Shown: in pieces, positions 26,261 to 35,566 of the stretch
Layout of the letters: each line of letters starts with the position of its first letter
Numbering within the stretch: the stretch's first letter is position 1
Source: an uncultured Lachnospiraceae bacterium
GTDB taxonomy: Bacteria; Bacillota; Clostridia; Lachnospirales; Lachnospiraceae
Direction: 5' to 3'
DNA length: 64,000 bases
Assembly (NCBI GenBank): GCA_910579805.1
Contig: CAJTWM010000002.1
Span: 190,514-254,513 of the forward strand
The notes under the pieces: model-generated
Databases searched by the model: none
Told to the model about the DNA's origin: nothing
What the model saw: only the letters and a program-made list of their open reading frames with translations
Translations under genes and position numbers: made by a program

Positions 26261-28938
26261 AAGATATTAAGGCGGTTATTTTTGACTTAGACGGAACCCT
26301 TGTGGATTCCATGTGGATGTGGAAAAAAATCGATATTGAATATTTAGGCGGTTTCGGGCTGCAGGTTCCGGACGGGCTGCAGAAGGAAATCGAGGGATTT
26401 AGTTTTTCGGAAACGGCGGCTTATTTTAAGGAGAGGTTTCAGATACCGGATTCCCTTGATCAGATTAAAGCACAGTGGAATCTGATGGCAAAGAAGAAAT
26501 ACGAGACGGAAGTGTCGTTAAAACCCGGCGTAAAGGCTTTTTTAGAATTTTGTAAGAGGCAGGGCATCAAATTAGGGATCGCAACGAGTAATTCCAAAGA
26601 ACTGGTAGGAGCGGCAGTAAAAGCGTTGGGAGTGGAGGAATACTTTTCCTGTATCATGACGGCTTGCGAAGTCAATAAAGGAAAACCGGCGCCGGATATT
26701 TACCTTGCCGTTGCGGACAGGCTTTCCACCGCGCCGGAAAACTGCCTTGTCTTTGAGGACATCGTACCCGGCATTCTTTCCGGAAAAAACGCGGGCATGC
26801 GCGTGTGCGCCGTGGAAGACGTTTATTCCGCGCACCAAAGGGAAGAAAAGAAGAAAACGGCGGATTATTATATTGAAGATTACATAACAATTGTAAAAGA
26901 ATGGGAAAAGGGGCAGAATAAGGGATTTCTGCCGGTCTCAAAAGAAGAGATGGAGCAGCGGGGGATAGAGCAGTTGGATTTTGTTTATGTATCCGGCGAC
27001 GCTTATGTGGATCATCCTTCTTTCGGACATGCCATCATTACCCGCATTTTGGAAGCAAACGGTTATCGGGTTGGCATCATTGCGCAGCCGGATTGGAAAG
27101 AGGAGAAGAGCATTACCGTTTTGGGCAGACCGAGACTTGGTTTTTTAGTTTCTTCGGGAAATATGGATTCCATGGTCAATCACTATTATGTGTCTAAAAA
27201 GCACAGGCAGACCGACGCTTATACGCCGGGCGGAGAGCCTTATAAGCGTCCCGACCGGGCGGTCGTCGTATACGGCAATCTGATCCGCAGGGTTTATAAA
27301 GACGTTCCCATCATTATCGGCGGGATCGAGGCAAGCCTGCGCAGGATGGCCCATTATGACTACTGGTCGGATTCCTTTAAACGTTCCGTACTATTGGACA
27401 GTCAGGCCGACCTGATCTCTTACGGGATGGGCGAAAAGTCTATTGTAGAGATCGCCGACGCTTTAAACAGCGGAATCGCGGTAAAGGACATCTGCTTTAT
27501 TGCCGGAACCGTCTATAAAACAAAAGATATTTCGGGAATTTACGACGGCGTCTGCCTGCCTTCTTATGAGGAAATGAAGGCGGATCCTTCCCGATATGCG
27601 GACAGCTTTGCCATCCAATATCAAAACACGGATCCTTTTACGGGAAAGACTTTGATCGAGTCTTATCCGAACGGTCAGTTTGTGGTGCAGACTCCGCCTT
27701 CCCTACCCCTTACAACAGAGGAAATGGATGCGGTCTACGCTTTGCCTTTTATGAGGACGTATCATCCCTCTTACGAGGAAAAAGGCGGCGTGCCGGCGAT
27801 CAATGAGATCAGATTTTCGCTGATCAGCAATAGAGGGTGCTTTGGCGGCTGTAGTTTCTGCGCCCTTACTTTTCATCAGGGACGCACCGTTCAGGTCAGA
27901 AGCCATGAATCTATTATCGAAGAAGCAAAACGCATCATACAGGATAAGGATTTTAAAGGATATATCCATGACGTGGGCGGGCCTACCGCCAACTTCCGGC
28001 ATCCGTCCTGCGAAAAGCAGCTGACCTGCGGCGTCTGCAAAAACAGACAGTGTCTTTTTCCCGAGCCTTGTAACAATTTAAAGGTAGACCACAGTGATTA
28101 TCTGGCGCTATTAAGAAAACTAAGGAACATTCCCGGCGTAAAGAAAGTATTTGTACGTTCCGGTATCCGTTTTGATTATTTACTTGCCGACCGGGACGAT
28201 ACTTTTTTTAAAGAACTGGTGGAACATCATGTCAGCGGACAGCTCAAGGTGGCTCCGGAACATATTTCTGACGCCGTTCTGTCAAAGATGGGAAAACCTA
28301 AGAAAGCGGTATATGAAAGCTTTGTGAAAAAATACGGGCAGATCAATGAAAACCTGCATAAAAAACAATTTCTGGTACCTTATCTTATGTCTTCGCATCC
28401 GGGCTCTACTTTAAAGGAGGCGGTGGAACTGGCGGAATATCTGCGTGATCTGGGCTATATGCCGGAGCAGGTACAGGATTTTTACCCTACGCCTTCTACC
28501 GTATCCACGGTCATGTACTATACCGGCATCGATCCGCGGAATAAGGCAAAAGTCTATGTCTGCAAAAACCCTCATGAAAAGGCAATGCAGCGGGCCTTGA
28601 TCCAGTATAGGAATCCGAATAACTATGAACTGGTGGCAGAAGCTTTAAAGCTTGCGGGAAGAGAAGATTTAATCGGTTTTGATAAAAAATGCCTGATCAG
28701 ACCGCGGAGAACGGACGGCGGACAGCTTTCCTATTACGCAGAAAAGAGGAAGGACAAAGGACAGGCTCCGCATTACGCAGAAAAGAGGAAGGACAAAGGA
28801 CAGGCTCCGCATTACGCGGAAAAGAGGGCAGACAGAAGACAGGTTCCGCGTCATGCGGAGAAGAGGACGGAAGACGGTAAAAGAACTAACAGGAAAAAAA
28901 CGATTAGAAATATCCATAAGAAAAAAAGCAGCGGTTAA
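26254..28938 (+). CDS. Fusion: HAD-family phosphatase + YgiQ-type radical SAM protein
   Basis: An 894-residue bifunctional protein. Residues 1-220 are a HAD subfamily IA phosphatase: DLDGTLVDS with nucleophile Asp, the ATSN motif II, K in KGKPAPD and FEDIVPG. From residue 224 (GFLPVSKEEMEQRG) the sequence is a complete YgiQ-family protein with GDAYVDHPSFGHAII and a radical SAM Cys529-x3-Cys533-x2-Cys536 cluster. No stop or good start separates them, although YgiQ is normally a separate protein. A very basic tail of tandem 13-residue repeats ends the protein. YgiQ's substrate is unknown. It overlaps the upstream pseudouridine synthase gene by 7 nt. Confidence 0.85.
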   Translation: MLKDIKAVIFDLDGTLVDSMWMWKKIDIEYLGGFGLQVPDGLQKEIEGFSFSETAAYFKERFQIPDSLDQIKAQWNLMAKKKYETEVSLKPGVKAFLEFCKRQGIKLGIATSNSKELVGAAVKALGVEEYFSCIMTACEVNKGKPAPDIYLAVADRLSTAPENCLVFEDIVPGILSGKNAGMRVCAVEDVYSAHQREEKKKTADYYIEDYITIVKEWEKGQNKGFLPVSKEEMEQRGIEQLDFVYVSGDAYVDHPSFGHAIITRILEANGYRVGIIAQPDWKEEKSITVLGRPRLGFLVSSGNMDSMVNHYYVSKKHRQTDAYTPGGEPYKRPDRAVVVYGNLIRRVYKDVPIIIGGIEASLRRMAHYDYWSDSFKRSVLLDSQADLISYGMGEKSIVEIADALNSGIAVKDICFIAGTVYKTKDISGIYDGVCLPSYEEMKADPSRYADSFAIQYQNTDPFTGKTLIESYPNGQFVVQTPPSLPLTTEEMDAVYALPFMRTYHPSYEEKGGVPAINEIRFSLISNRGCFGGCSFCALTFHQGRTVQVRSHESIIEEAKRIIQDKDFKGYIHDVGGPTANFRHPSCEKQLTCGVCKNRQCLFPEPCNNLKVDHSDYLALLRKLRNIPGVKKVFVRSGIRFDYLLADRDDTFFKELVEHHVSGQLKVAPEHISDAVLSKMGKPKKAVYESFVKKYGQINENLHKKQFLVPYLMSSHPGSTLKEAVELAEYLRDLGYMPEQVQDFYPTPSTVSTVMYYTGIDPRNKAKVYVCKNPHEKAMQRALIQYRNPNNYELVAEALKLAGREDLIGFDKKCLIRPRRTDGGQLSYYAEKRKDKGQAPHYAEKRKDKGQAPHYAEKRADRRQVPRHAEKRTEDGKRTNRKKTIRNIHKKKSSG
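28732..28866 (+). repeat. 39-bp in-frame tandem repeat in the YgiQ tail
   Basis: Three full units (28732-28770, 28771-28809, 28810-28848) and a partial fourth encode YAEKRKDKGQAPH-type 13-residue blocks. The first two are nearly identical, implying recent duplication or slippage; the third has drifted. The encoded tail is strongly positive and may bind RNA. Confidence 0.85.
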
Positions 28939-29006
28939 GGATTCAGGATAAAGAAGCGGAACACAAAAGCGGGACAATAAAAAATAATAAAGGAGTTTAT
29001 GCGCAT

Positions 29007-29774
29007 ATGGGAAAAAATATCGCGATCATTACAGGGGCTTCTTCCGGAATAGGGATGGAGTTTGCATTTCAGATAGACAGTCTTTACACGAAAATAGACG
29101 AAATATGGCTGATTGCCAGAAGAAAAGATAAACTGACGGATCTTGCAAAACTGCTGGAAACAAAGACAAAGGTCATTCCGACGGATCTTTCCAATCCGCT
29201 GGATCTTGAAGCGTTTTCTATCTTTTTACAGGAAAAAAAACCGAAGGTGAGAATGCTTATCAATGCCGCGGGACTTGGTTTTATGGGAAGTTTCCGCAAT
29301 ATTCCCTTGAAGGAACAGCTTAATATGATCGACGTAAATATTAAGGCGCTGACGCAGGTCACTTATCTTTGCCTGCCCTATATGTCTAAAAATGCAAGGA
29401 TTATTCAGGTCGCTTCTTCGGCGGCGTTCCTTCCACAGAAAGATTTTGCAGTCTACGCGGCGACAAAATCCTATGTACTCAGTTTTTCAAGGGCTTTGAG
29501 CGAAGAATTAAGAAAGAGCAGAATCTATGTTACGGCAGTCTGTCCGGGGCCTGTGGACACTGCATTTTTCCCTCTCGCGGGAAAATATGGCGATGCGCTC
29601 GCTGTAAAGGAACTGATCATGGTGTCCGCGCCCAAAGTAGTAAAACAGGCTCTTTATGATTCCCATAAAAAGAAGCAGATGTCTGTTTATTCCATACCGA
29701 TCAGAGCTTTTGGGATCGCGGCAAAGCTTCTTCCGCACAGACTCATTTTTTGGATCATGCGGTTTTTAAAATGA
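29007..29774 (+). CDS. Short-chain dehydrogenase/reductase
   Basis: A 255-residue classical SDR. The N-terminal cofactor site is TGASSGIG, the catalytic Ser lies in QVASSAAF and the YxxxK motif is YAATK; PGPVDTAFF follows. Arg in LIARRK suggests NADPH use. AAAGGAG lies about 11 nt before the ATG. The substrate is unknown. The membrane protein gene follows after 33 nt. Confidence 0.9.
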   Translation: MGKNIAIITGASSGIGMEFAFQIDSLYTKIDEIWLIARRKDKLTDLAKLLETKTKVIPTDLSNPLDLEAFSIFLQEKKPKVRMLINAAGLGFMGSFRNIPLKEQLNMIDVNIKALTQVTYLCLPYMSKNARIIQVASSAAFLPQKDFAVYAATKSYVLSFSRALSEELRKSRIYVTAVCPGPVDTAFFPLAGKYGDALAVKELIMVSAPKVVKQALYDSHKKKQMSVYSIPIRAFGIAAKLLPHRLIFWIMRFLK

Positions 29775-29807
29775 CGAAAACGCTTCAATTAGGAAAGGTT
29801 CGGGCTG

Positions 29808-30377
29808 ATGATGAAGATACAGGTTCCCAAAGGCTGTTTTGGATATATTCAAAGAAAGCATATTTTGGAAGTCATAAAGACGATCATCTATTTTTCTGTT
29901 TCGATCTCCCTTTATTTTGCGGGGATCGAAGCGACGGGAAACAATAGAAATCTATTGACGATCGTCGCCGTATTGGGCTGCCTTCCGGCCAGCAAGAGCA
30001 TGGTAAGCATGATCATGTTCTTAAAGTATAAAGGATGTCCTGAAGAAGTATGGGAAAAATTAGGATCCGGCCATAAGAATCTATATACCCTTTACGATAT
30101 GGTATTTACTTCTTACGATAAGAATTTTGAGATCGACCATATGGCGATCAACGATAAAGTGATATGCGCGTACAGTGGAAAAGAAAAACTGGACGAGAAG
30201 GCGTGTGAAAAACATTTATCGGATATGCTTTCCCAAAACGGTTATAAAAACATAACGGTAAAGATATTTAAAGATATTTCTAAATATGAGAAACGTTTGG
30301 AACAGTTGGAAGAGCTGGATGAACGGGGGAAGGTCTCTGAAGGGGTCAGGACGCTGATGCTTGAGATTTCTTTATAA
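29808..30377 (+). CDS. Membrane protein of unknown function
   Basis: A 189-residue protein with two membrane helices near residues 22-40 and 47-68, and a soluble C-terminal part of about 120 residues rich in Lys and Glu. No family or catalytic motif is recognised. ATG 29808 and 29811 are adjacent; AGGAAAGG lies upstream. It sits between the SDR and an RluA-type synthase, 20 nt from the latter, probably in one operon. Confidence 0.7.
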   Translation: MMKIQVPKGCFGYIQRKHILEVIKTIIYFSVSISLYFAGIEATGNNRNLLTIVAVLGCLPASKSMVSMIMFLKYKGCPEEVWEKLGSGHKNLYTLYDMVFTSYDKNFEIDHMAINDKVICAYSGKEKLDEKACEKHLSDMLSQNGYKNITVKIFKDISKYEKRLEQLEELDERGKVSEGVRTLMLEISL

Positions 30378-30397
30378 AAGAAAGAAGGTAGGGATGT

Positions 30398-31417
30398 ATG
30401 CGGCTTATCACCGTTACGGAAAACGACGCCGGACAAAGGTTTGATAAATTTTTACATAAATGTCTGCCGGCCGCGTCTTCCGGATTTCTTTATAAAATGC
30501 TGCGAAAAAAGAATATTACGTTAAACGATAAAAAGGCTGAGGGAAAAGAGATCTTAAAGCTGTCGGATCAGGTAAAGTTTTTTCTTTCCGACGAAACCTA
30601 CGGGAAATTTGAAGGCCTGTCACTTCCGGATCTTTCGGAATATAAAAGGGCATACGATGAGCTTAAGGGGATCAGGGTCGTTTATGAAGACAAGGATATC
30701 CTTATCTTAAATAAGCCTGCCGGCATCCTTTCCCAAAAGGCGGAAACCTCGCAGCTTTCCTTAAACGAATGGGTAGCCGGGTATCTGCTCGCCGGAAAAG
30801 AGTATGGGGAAGAAACGCTGCAGCGTTTTAAACCTTCCGTATGTAACCGGCTTGACAGAAATACTACCGGACTGGTGCTTGCAGGAAAGACGCTTTCCGG
30901 GCTTCAGTTCCTTTCGGGAGCATTGAAGGAAAGAAACATCCGGAAATATTACAGGCTCTGCGTGAAAGGGCAGATTCATAAAGAAAGCGTGATAGAAGGT
31001 TATCTTCTTAAGGATCATGCCGCAAACAGAGTAAGGATTTTTCCGGAATCAGATTGGAAAATAAAAACGGCGGAAAAAGAAAAGGCGGCATATATCAAAA
31101 CGGCATACAGGCCGGTGAAAGTGATGAAAGACAAAACCTTGTTGGAAGTGGAGCTGATCACCGGAAAGACGCATCAGATCCGGGCCCACCTTTCTTCGGC
31201 CGGCCATCCTCTGATCGGGGACTATAAATATGGAGATCCTGATCTGAACCGGAAATATCGGGAGACTTTTGGCATCCGTACACAGATGCTTCATGCATAC
31301 CGGCTTGTATTTCCGGATCTTCCGGGAGAATACAGCCGTTTAAGTGGTAGAGAGTTTATTGCTCCTGTGCCGGAAGTATTCCACCGGATCTGCGAAGAAG
31401 CGCCCGAGAGAATTTAA
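30398..31417 (+). CDS. RluA-family pseudouridine synthase (RluC-like)
   Basis: A 339-residue enzyme isomerising uridine in large-subunit rRNA. It starts with an S4-like domain (DAGQRFDKFLHKCLP) and carries the catalytic Asp in NRLDRNTTGLVLAGK, an LNKPAGILSQ strand and GKTHQIRAHLSSAGHPLIGD. The length and S4 domain fit RluC/RluD types. GAAGGTAGGG precedes the ATG. It is followed by recU 15 nt downstream. Confidence 0.9.
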   Translation: MRLITVTENDAGQRFDKFLHKCLPAASSGFLYKMLRKKNITLNDKKAEGKEILKLSDQVKFFLSDETYGKFEGLSLPDLSEYKRAYDELKGIRVVYEDKDILILNKPAGILSQKAETSQLSLNEWVAGYLLAGKEYGEETLQRFKPSVCNRLDRNTTGLVLAGKTLSGLQFLSGALKERNIRKYYRLCVKGQIHKESVIEGYLLKDHAANRVRIFPESDWKIKTAEKEKAAYIKTAYRPVKVMKDKTLLEVELITGKTHQIRAHLSSAGHPLIGDYKYGDPDLNRKYRETFGIRTQMLHAYRLVFPDLPGEYSRLSGREFIAPVPEVFHRICEEAPERI

Positions 31418-31432
31418 AAAGGAGAAAATACT

Positions 31433-31978
31433 TTGGCTACATGGAATTCCAGAGGACTGAGGGGCTCCACTTTAGAAGACATGATAAACCGTACCAATGA
31501 GAAATATTTGGAGAGCGGTCTTGCCCTGATACAAAAAATCCCCACTCCGATCACTCCTATTAAAATCGATAAAGAAAATCATCATATCACGCTCGCATAT
31601 TTTGAACAGAAAAGTACCGTGGATTATATCGGAGCCGTGCAGGGGATACCGGTATGCTTTGACGCGAAAGAGTGTGCGGCGGATACCTTTGCCCTTCAGA
31701 ATATCCATGAACATCAGGTGGAATTTATGAGGCAGTTTGAACAACAGGGCGGGGTGGCTTTTTTCCTTATCTATTATTCTGCAAAAGATCTGTTTTACTA
31801 TCTTTCTTTTGATGAACTGGAAGTTTTTTGGCAGAGAGCCAAAAACGGAGGACGTAAAAGCTTTCGATTTGAAGAGCTTTCTTTGGATTATATCCTTCCG
31901 AAAAAGCATGGGCTTTTAGTACCGTATCTGGATGCCATGCAAAAAGATCTGGCGCAAAAAGATGCGAAAGGGCATTGA
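31433..31978 (+). CDS. recU: Holliday junction resolvase RecU
   Basis: A 181-residue Firmicutes-type resolvase that cuts four-way junctions in recombination repair. It begins WNSRGLRGSTLEDMINRTN and has the nuclease core STVDYIGAVQGIPVCFDAKECA with the acidic D...E-x-K residues. The start is TTG at 31433: AAAGGAG lies 8 nt upstream and the family's conserved N-terminus begins here. The his promoter -35 box overlaps its stop codon. Confidence 0.9.
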   Translation: MATWNSRGLRGSTLEDMINRTNEKYLESGLALIQKIPTPITPIKIDKENHHITLAYFEQKSTVDYIGAVQGIPVCFDAKECAADTFALQNIHEHQVEFMRQFEQQGGVAFFLIYYSAKDLFYYLSFDELEVFWQRAKNGGRKSFRFEELSLDYILPKKHGLLVPYLDAMQKDLAQKDAKGH

Positions 31979-32003
31979 CAGATGGGAAGAAAACGGGTAT
32001 ACT
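31975..32003 (+). promoter_or_regulatory. Consensus sigma-A promoter of the his operon
   Basis: TTGACA (31975-31980), 17-bp spacer, TATACT (31998-32003). The -35 box overlaps the recU stop. It implies a leader of about 285 nt before hisZ. The leader also contains a GTGAAAAAA/TTTTTTCAC hairpin (32073-32094) and GTGCCGC/GCGGCAC (32104-32120). Confidence 0.85.
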
Positions 32004-32166
32004 ACGAATAATTCACTGTGTTATCACGGTACTATAGTAGTACATTAACGTACTAAAGTAAAAGACATAAGTGTGAAAAAAGTATTTTTTTCACTCATTG
32101 TTTGTGCCGCAGGGCGGCACGATAGGAAGGTTGAATAAAAATCTGCCAAAGCGTACATAGGAACAA

Positions 32167-32294
32167 GGTTGAAAAATCACACCGATGCGCTGGTTTTTTA
32201 ACTACGAGTTTGTGCCGGAGCCACAAACTCGAAATCGCAGAACCCAATTTGGCTCGCGGCCTTCGCAAAAAACTGCTCCGGCATGGAGGTAAAG
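32167..32294 (+). promoter_or_regulatory. Structured leader shared with ilvN2-ilvC (copy 2)
   Basis: Second copy of the leader at 9336-9470. Stem I is 32169-32177 with 32193-32201. Stem II is GAGTTTGTG 32206-32214 with CACAAACTC 32222-32230, fully paired here where the ilv copy has a G-U. Stem III is 32213-32221 with 32275-32283, directly before GGAGG. A 9-nt difference lies between the stems. No T-box motif and no histidine-rich leader peptide are seen. Confidence 0.7.
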
Positions 32295-33578
32295 ATGAAA
32301 AAACGGTTTGTACATACACCGGAAGGTGTGCGGGACATTTATGGTCAGGAATATATGAGAAAACTTACGGTAGAGGAGTTATTACATACAAAATTCAGGA
32401 GTTTCGGTTATCAGGATATACAGACGCCTACTTTTGAATTTTTTGATGTATTTTCCAAAGAAATTGGAACGACGCCGTCTAAGGAATTATATAAATTTTT
32501 TGACAAAGAGGGAAATACTTTAGTCTTGCGGCCGGATTTTACGCCTTCTATTGCCAGATGCGCCGCAAAATATTTTATGGAAGAATCCCTTCCGGTACGT
32601 TTTTGTTATTCGGGCAATACGTTTACCAATACGTCGAATTTACAAGGAAAGTTAAAAGAAGTTACGCAGATGGGGGTGGAACTGATTGGGGACTCTTCCG
32701 TAGAGGCGGACGCGGAGACGATCGCTTTGGTGGCCGATGCGCTGTTAGCCGCAGGGCTTCATGATTTCCAAATAAGCGTCGGTGACGTGGAGTTTTTCAG
32801 GGGATTGTGCAGAGAGGCAGGGCTGACGGAGGAAACGGAACTTGCGCTGCGCGGCCTGATATCGGAAAAGAATTATTTCGGGGCGGAGGACTTGCTGATT
32901 CAGGAGAATGTTCAGGAACATTACCGAAAGAGTCTTTTAAAAGTAACGGAACTTTTCGGAAGTTATGAAGCCATTGAAGAGGCTAAAAAGCTAGTCTGCA
33001 ACCCGTTATCGGAAGAAGCTTTACACCGTCTTGAGAAGCTTTATGAATGTTTAAAAATATATCAGGCGGATAAATACATTACATTTGATCTCGGTATTTT
33101 AAGCAAGTATCATTATTATACCGGAGTGATCTTCAAGGCGTATACTTACGGTATCGGCGATGCGATCGTGAAGGGCGGCAGATACGACAGTCTGCTTGGA
33201 AAATTCGGCAAAGATTCTCCGGCTATCGGATTTGTTATCGTAGTGGACGATGTGCTGGAAGCGCTTTCCAGACAAAATATCGAGACCGACGTACAGACAA
33301 ACGATACGCTTGTGGTTTATTCCGACGCTACTTTCCAGCGGGCGTTAGAAAAAAGTGTGGATCTTCGCAGGGAAGGGATCTGTGTTACCCTGTGTCCGTA
33401 TAAAAATAGCAAAGGACAGACGGACGAAGAGGCGGGCGGCACGGACGAAGGCTATGGAATATACCGGTCCTATGCCGAAAACAATCATTTTTCCCGTATT
33501 TTATTTCTAGAGGAGAAAGGGATCAGGGAAGTCCTTTTAACGACTACCGGCAGAATGGAGGAAAACTGGCATGAATGA
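32295..33578 (+). CDS. hisZ: ATP phosphoribosyltransferase regulatory subunit
   Basis: A 427-residue histidyl-tRNA-synthetase-like protein without synthetase function that forms the octameric ATP phosphoribosyltransferase with short HisG and mediates histidine feedback. It begins RFVHTPEGVRDIYGQEY and carries class II core motifs (RPDFTPSIAR, FDLGILSKYHYYTGVIFKAY, GGRYDSLLGKFG). ATG 32295 follows GGAGG by 5 nt; ATG 32283 belongs to the leader hairpin. It overlaps hisG by 8 nt. Confidence 0.92.
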   Translation: MKKRFVHTPEGVRDIYGQEYMRKLTVEELLHTKFRSFGYQDIQTPTFEFFDVFSKEIGTTPSKELYKFFDKEGNTLVLRPDFTPSIARCAAKYFMEESLPVRFCYSGNTFTNTSNLQGKLKEVTQMGVELIGDSSVEADAETIALVADALLAAGLHDFQISVGDVEFFRGLCREAGLTEETELALRGLISEKNYFGAEDLLIQENVQEHYRKSLLKVTELFGSYEAIEEAKKLVCNPLSEEALHRLEKLYECLKIYQADKYITFDLGILSKYHYYTGVIFKAYTYGIGDAIVKGGRYDSLLGKFGKDSPAIGFVIVVDDVLEALSRQNIETDVQTNDTLVVYSDATFQRALEKSVDLRREGICVTLCPYKNSKGQTDEEAGGTDEGYGIYRSYAENNHFSRILFLEEKGIREVLLTTTGRMEENWHE

Positions 33579-34218
33579 AGAAACAAGGTATCTGACGTTT
33601 GCCCTCGGAAAGGGCAGGCTTGCGAAGTCGACTCTCGCCCTGCTTGAAGAGATCGGGATCACTTGCGAAGAGATGAAAGATAAATCTTCCAGAAAGCTGA
33701 TTTTTGTAAATGAGGAATTGAAGTTAAAATTTTTCCTTGCAAAAGGTCCCGACGTACCGACTTATGTGGAATACGGCGCCGCCGATATCGGCGTGGTAGG
33801 AAAGGACACTCTTTTGGAAGAGGGAAAAAGGGTCTACGAAGTATTGGATCTTGGGTTCGGAAAATGCCGTATGTGCGTGTGCGGGCCCCAAAGCGCTAAA
33901 GAATTGTTAAAGCATCATGAACGGATCCGTGTCGCCAGCAAATATCCGAACATAGCAAAAGATTATTTCTATAATAAAAAGCATCAGACCGTCGATATCA
34001 TCAAATTGAACGGTTCCGTAGAGTTAGGGCCTATCGTCAGGCTTTCCGACGTTATTGTAGATATCGTGGAAACCGGTTCTACCCTGCGGGAAAACGGGCT
34101 GGAGGTGTTAGAGGAGATCTGTCCTTTATCCGCCCGGATGATCGTCAATCAGGTCAGTATGCAGATGGAGTCCGAGAGAATCAAAAAGCTGATTGGCGCA
34201 TTGAGAGAACATATATAA
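33571..34218 (+). CDS. hisG: ATP phosphoribosyltransferase catalytic subunit, short form
   Basis: A 215-residue HisG that joins ATP and PRPP in the first step of histidine synthesis. It has ALGKGRLAKSTLALLEEIGI at the N-terminus and the PRPP-binding DVIVDIVETGSTLRENGL. It lacks the C-terminal regulatory domain of long HisG, which fits its dependence on HisZ encoded just upstream with an 8-nt overlap. Confidence 0.94.
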   Translation: MNEETRYLTFALGKGRLAKSTLALLEEIGITCEEMKDKSSRKLIFVNEELKLKFFLAKGPDVPTYVEYGAADIGVVGKDTLLEEGKRVYEVLDLGFGKCRMCVCGPQSAKELLKHHERIRVASKYPNIAKDYFYNKKHQTVDIIKLNGSVELGPIVRLSDVIVDIVETGSTLRENGLEVLEEICPLSARMIVNQVSMQMESERIKKLIGALREHI

Positions 34219-34270
34219 AATTGATTAAGAAAAACGTATATGGGAAAACGAGACAGAAATGAGGGAAATT

Positions 34271-35566
34271 ATGAGAATGATTGAACTGACAAAGGAGTCA
34301 AAGAAAAATCTTTTGGAAGATCTGCTAAAAAGAAGTCCTAATAACTACGGCGAATATGAAGACACAGTTGCGGATATCGTAAAGCAGGTAAAGGAAGAAG
34401 GAGATAAAGCATTATTCGCTTTTACAAGTAAATTTGACCGCTGTGACCTGAATAAAGATACCGTTACCGTAACAAGGGCGGAAATCGACGAAGCTTATGA
34501 AAAATTAGACAAAGAATTTGTGAAAGTCATGAAAAGATCCGCCGCAAACATCCGGGCTTTCCACGAAAAGCAGTTACGGAACAGTTGGATCGATACCAAG
34601 GCGGACGGTTCCATTTTGGGGCAGCGCATTACCGCTCTTGAGAAAGCGGGGGTTTATGTTCCCGGCGGAAAAGCGGCTTATCCTTCCAGCGTATTGATGA
34701 ATATCATACCGGCGAAAGTGGCAGGTGTGGAAAAGATCATAATGACGACCCCTCCGGACAGCGAAGGAAAGATCAATCCGGGAACGCTTGTGGCAGCCGA
34801 TATTGCAGGAGCGGATGTGATTTATAAAGCGGGCGGCGCGCAGGCGGTGGCGGCGATGGCGTTTGGAACAGAGAGCATTCCGAAGGTAGATAAAATTACG
34901 GGGCCGGGAAATATTTTCGTGGCTCTTGCTAAAAAGGCGGTTTACGGTTATGTAAGCATTGATTCCATCGCCGGTCCCAGCGAGATCCTTGTACTGGCGG
35001 ATGAAACGGCAAATCCGCGGTTTGTGGCAGCCGATCTGCTTTCGCAGGCGGAACACGACGAGCTTGCTTCCGCCATTTTGATCACGACGAGCAGTAAGCT
35101 TGCCAAGGAAGTATCGGAGCAGACGGCGCAGTTTGCAAAAGAATTGTCCAGATCGGACATTATTAATAAATCCCTTGAGAATTACGGTTATATCCTTGTG
35201 ACGTCTTCTATGGAAGAGGCTATAGAAGCAGCCAATGAAATCGCTTCGGAGCATTTGGAGATCTTAACCCAAAATCCATATGAAACAATGACAAAGATCA
35301 AAAATGCCGGTGCGGTCTTCCTTGGGGAATACTCCTCTGAGCCGCTTGGAGATTATTTTGCGGGACCGAACCATGTACTGCCTACAAACGGTACGGCGCG
35401 GTTTTTCTCGCCGCTTAACGTGGACGACTTTCTGAAGAAGACCAGCATCATTTCTTATTCAAGAGACGCGCTTTTGAAGGTTCACGAAGATATTGAGCTG
35501 TTTGCAAGAAACGAAGGACTGACTGCCCATGAAAATTCGATTAAGGTGAGGTTTGACGGAAAGTAG
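34271..35566 (+). CDS. hisD: Histidinol dehydrogenase
   Basis: A 431-residue zinc enzyme oxidising histidinol to histidine in two NAD-dependent steps. It has KAGVYVPGGKAAYPSSVLMN, the TGPGN motif, AGPSEILV, QAEHDELA with zinc ligands, and GPNHVLPT. ATG 34271 is preferred with GAGGG 5 nt upstream; ATG 34259 is alternative. The TAG stop is the first triplet of a copy of the 64-bp hairpin repeat, so the last codon may have been set by repeat insertion. Confidence 0.93.
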   Translation: MRMIELTKESKKNLLEDLLKRSPNNYGEYEDTVADIVKQVKEEGDKALFAFTSKFDRCDLNKDTVTVTRAEIDEAYEKLDKEFVKVMKRSAANIRAFHEKQLRNSWIDTKADGSILGQRITALEKAGVYVPGGKAAYPSSVLMNIIPAKVAGVEKIIMTTPPDSEGKINPGTLVAADIAGADVIYKAGGAQAVAAMAFGTESIPKVDKITGPGNIFVALAKKAVYGYVSIDSIAGPSEILVLADETANPRFVAADLLSQAEHDELASAILITTSSKLAKEVSEQTAQFAKELSRSDIINKSLENYGYILVTSSMEEAIEAANEIASEHLEILTQNPYETMTKIKNAGAVFLGEYSSEPLGDYFAGPNHVLPTNGTARFFSPLNVDDFLKKTSIISYSRDALLKVHEDIELFARNEGLTAHENSIKVRFDGK

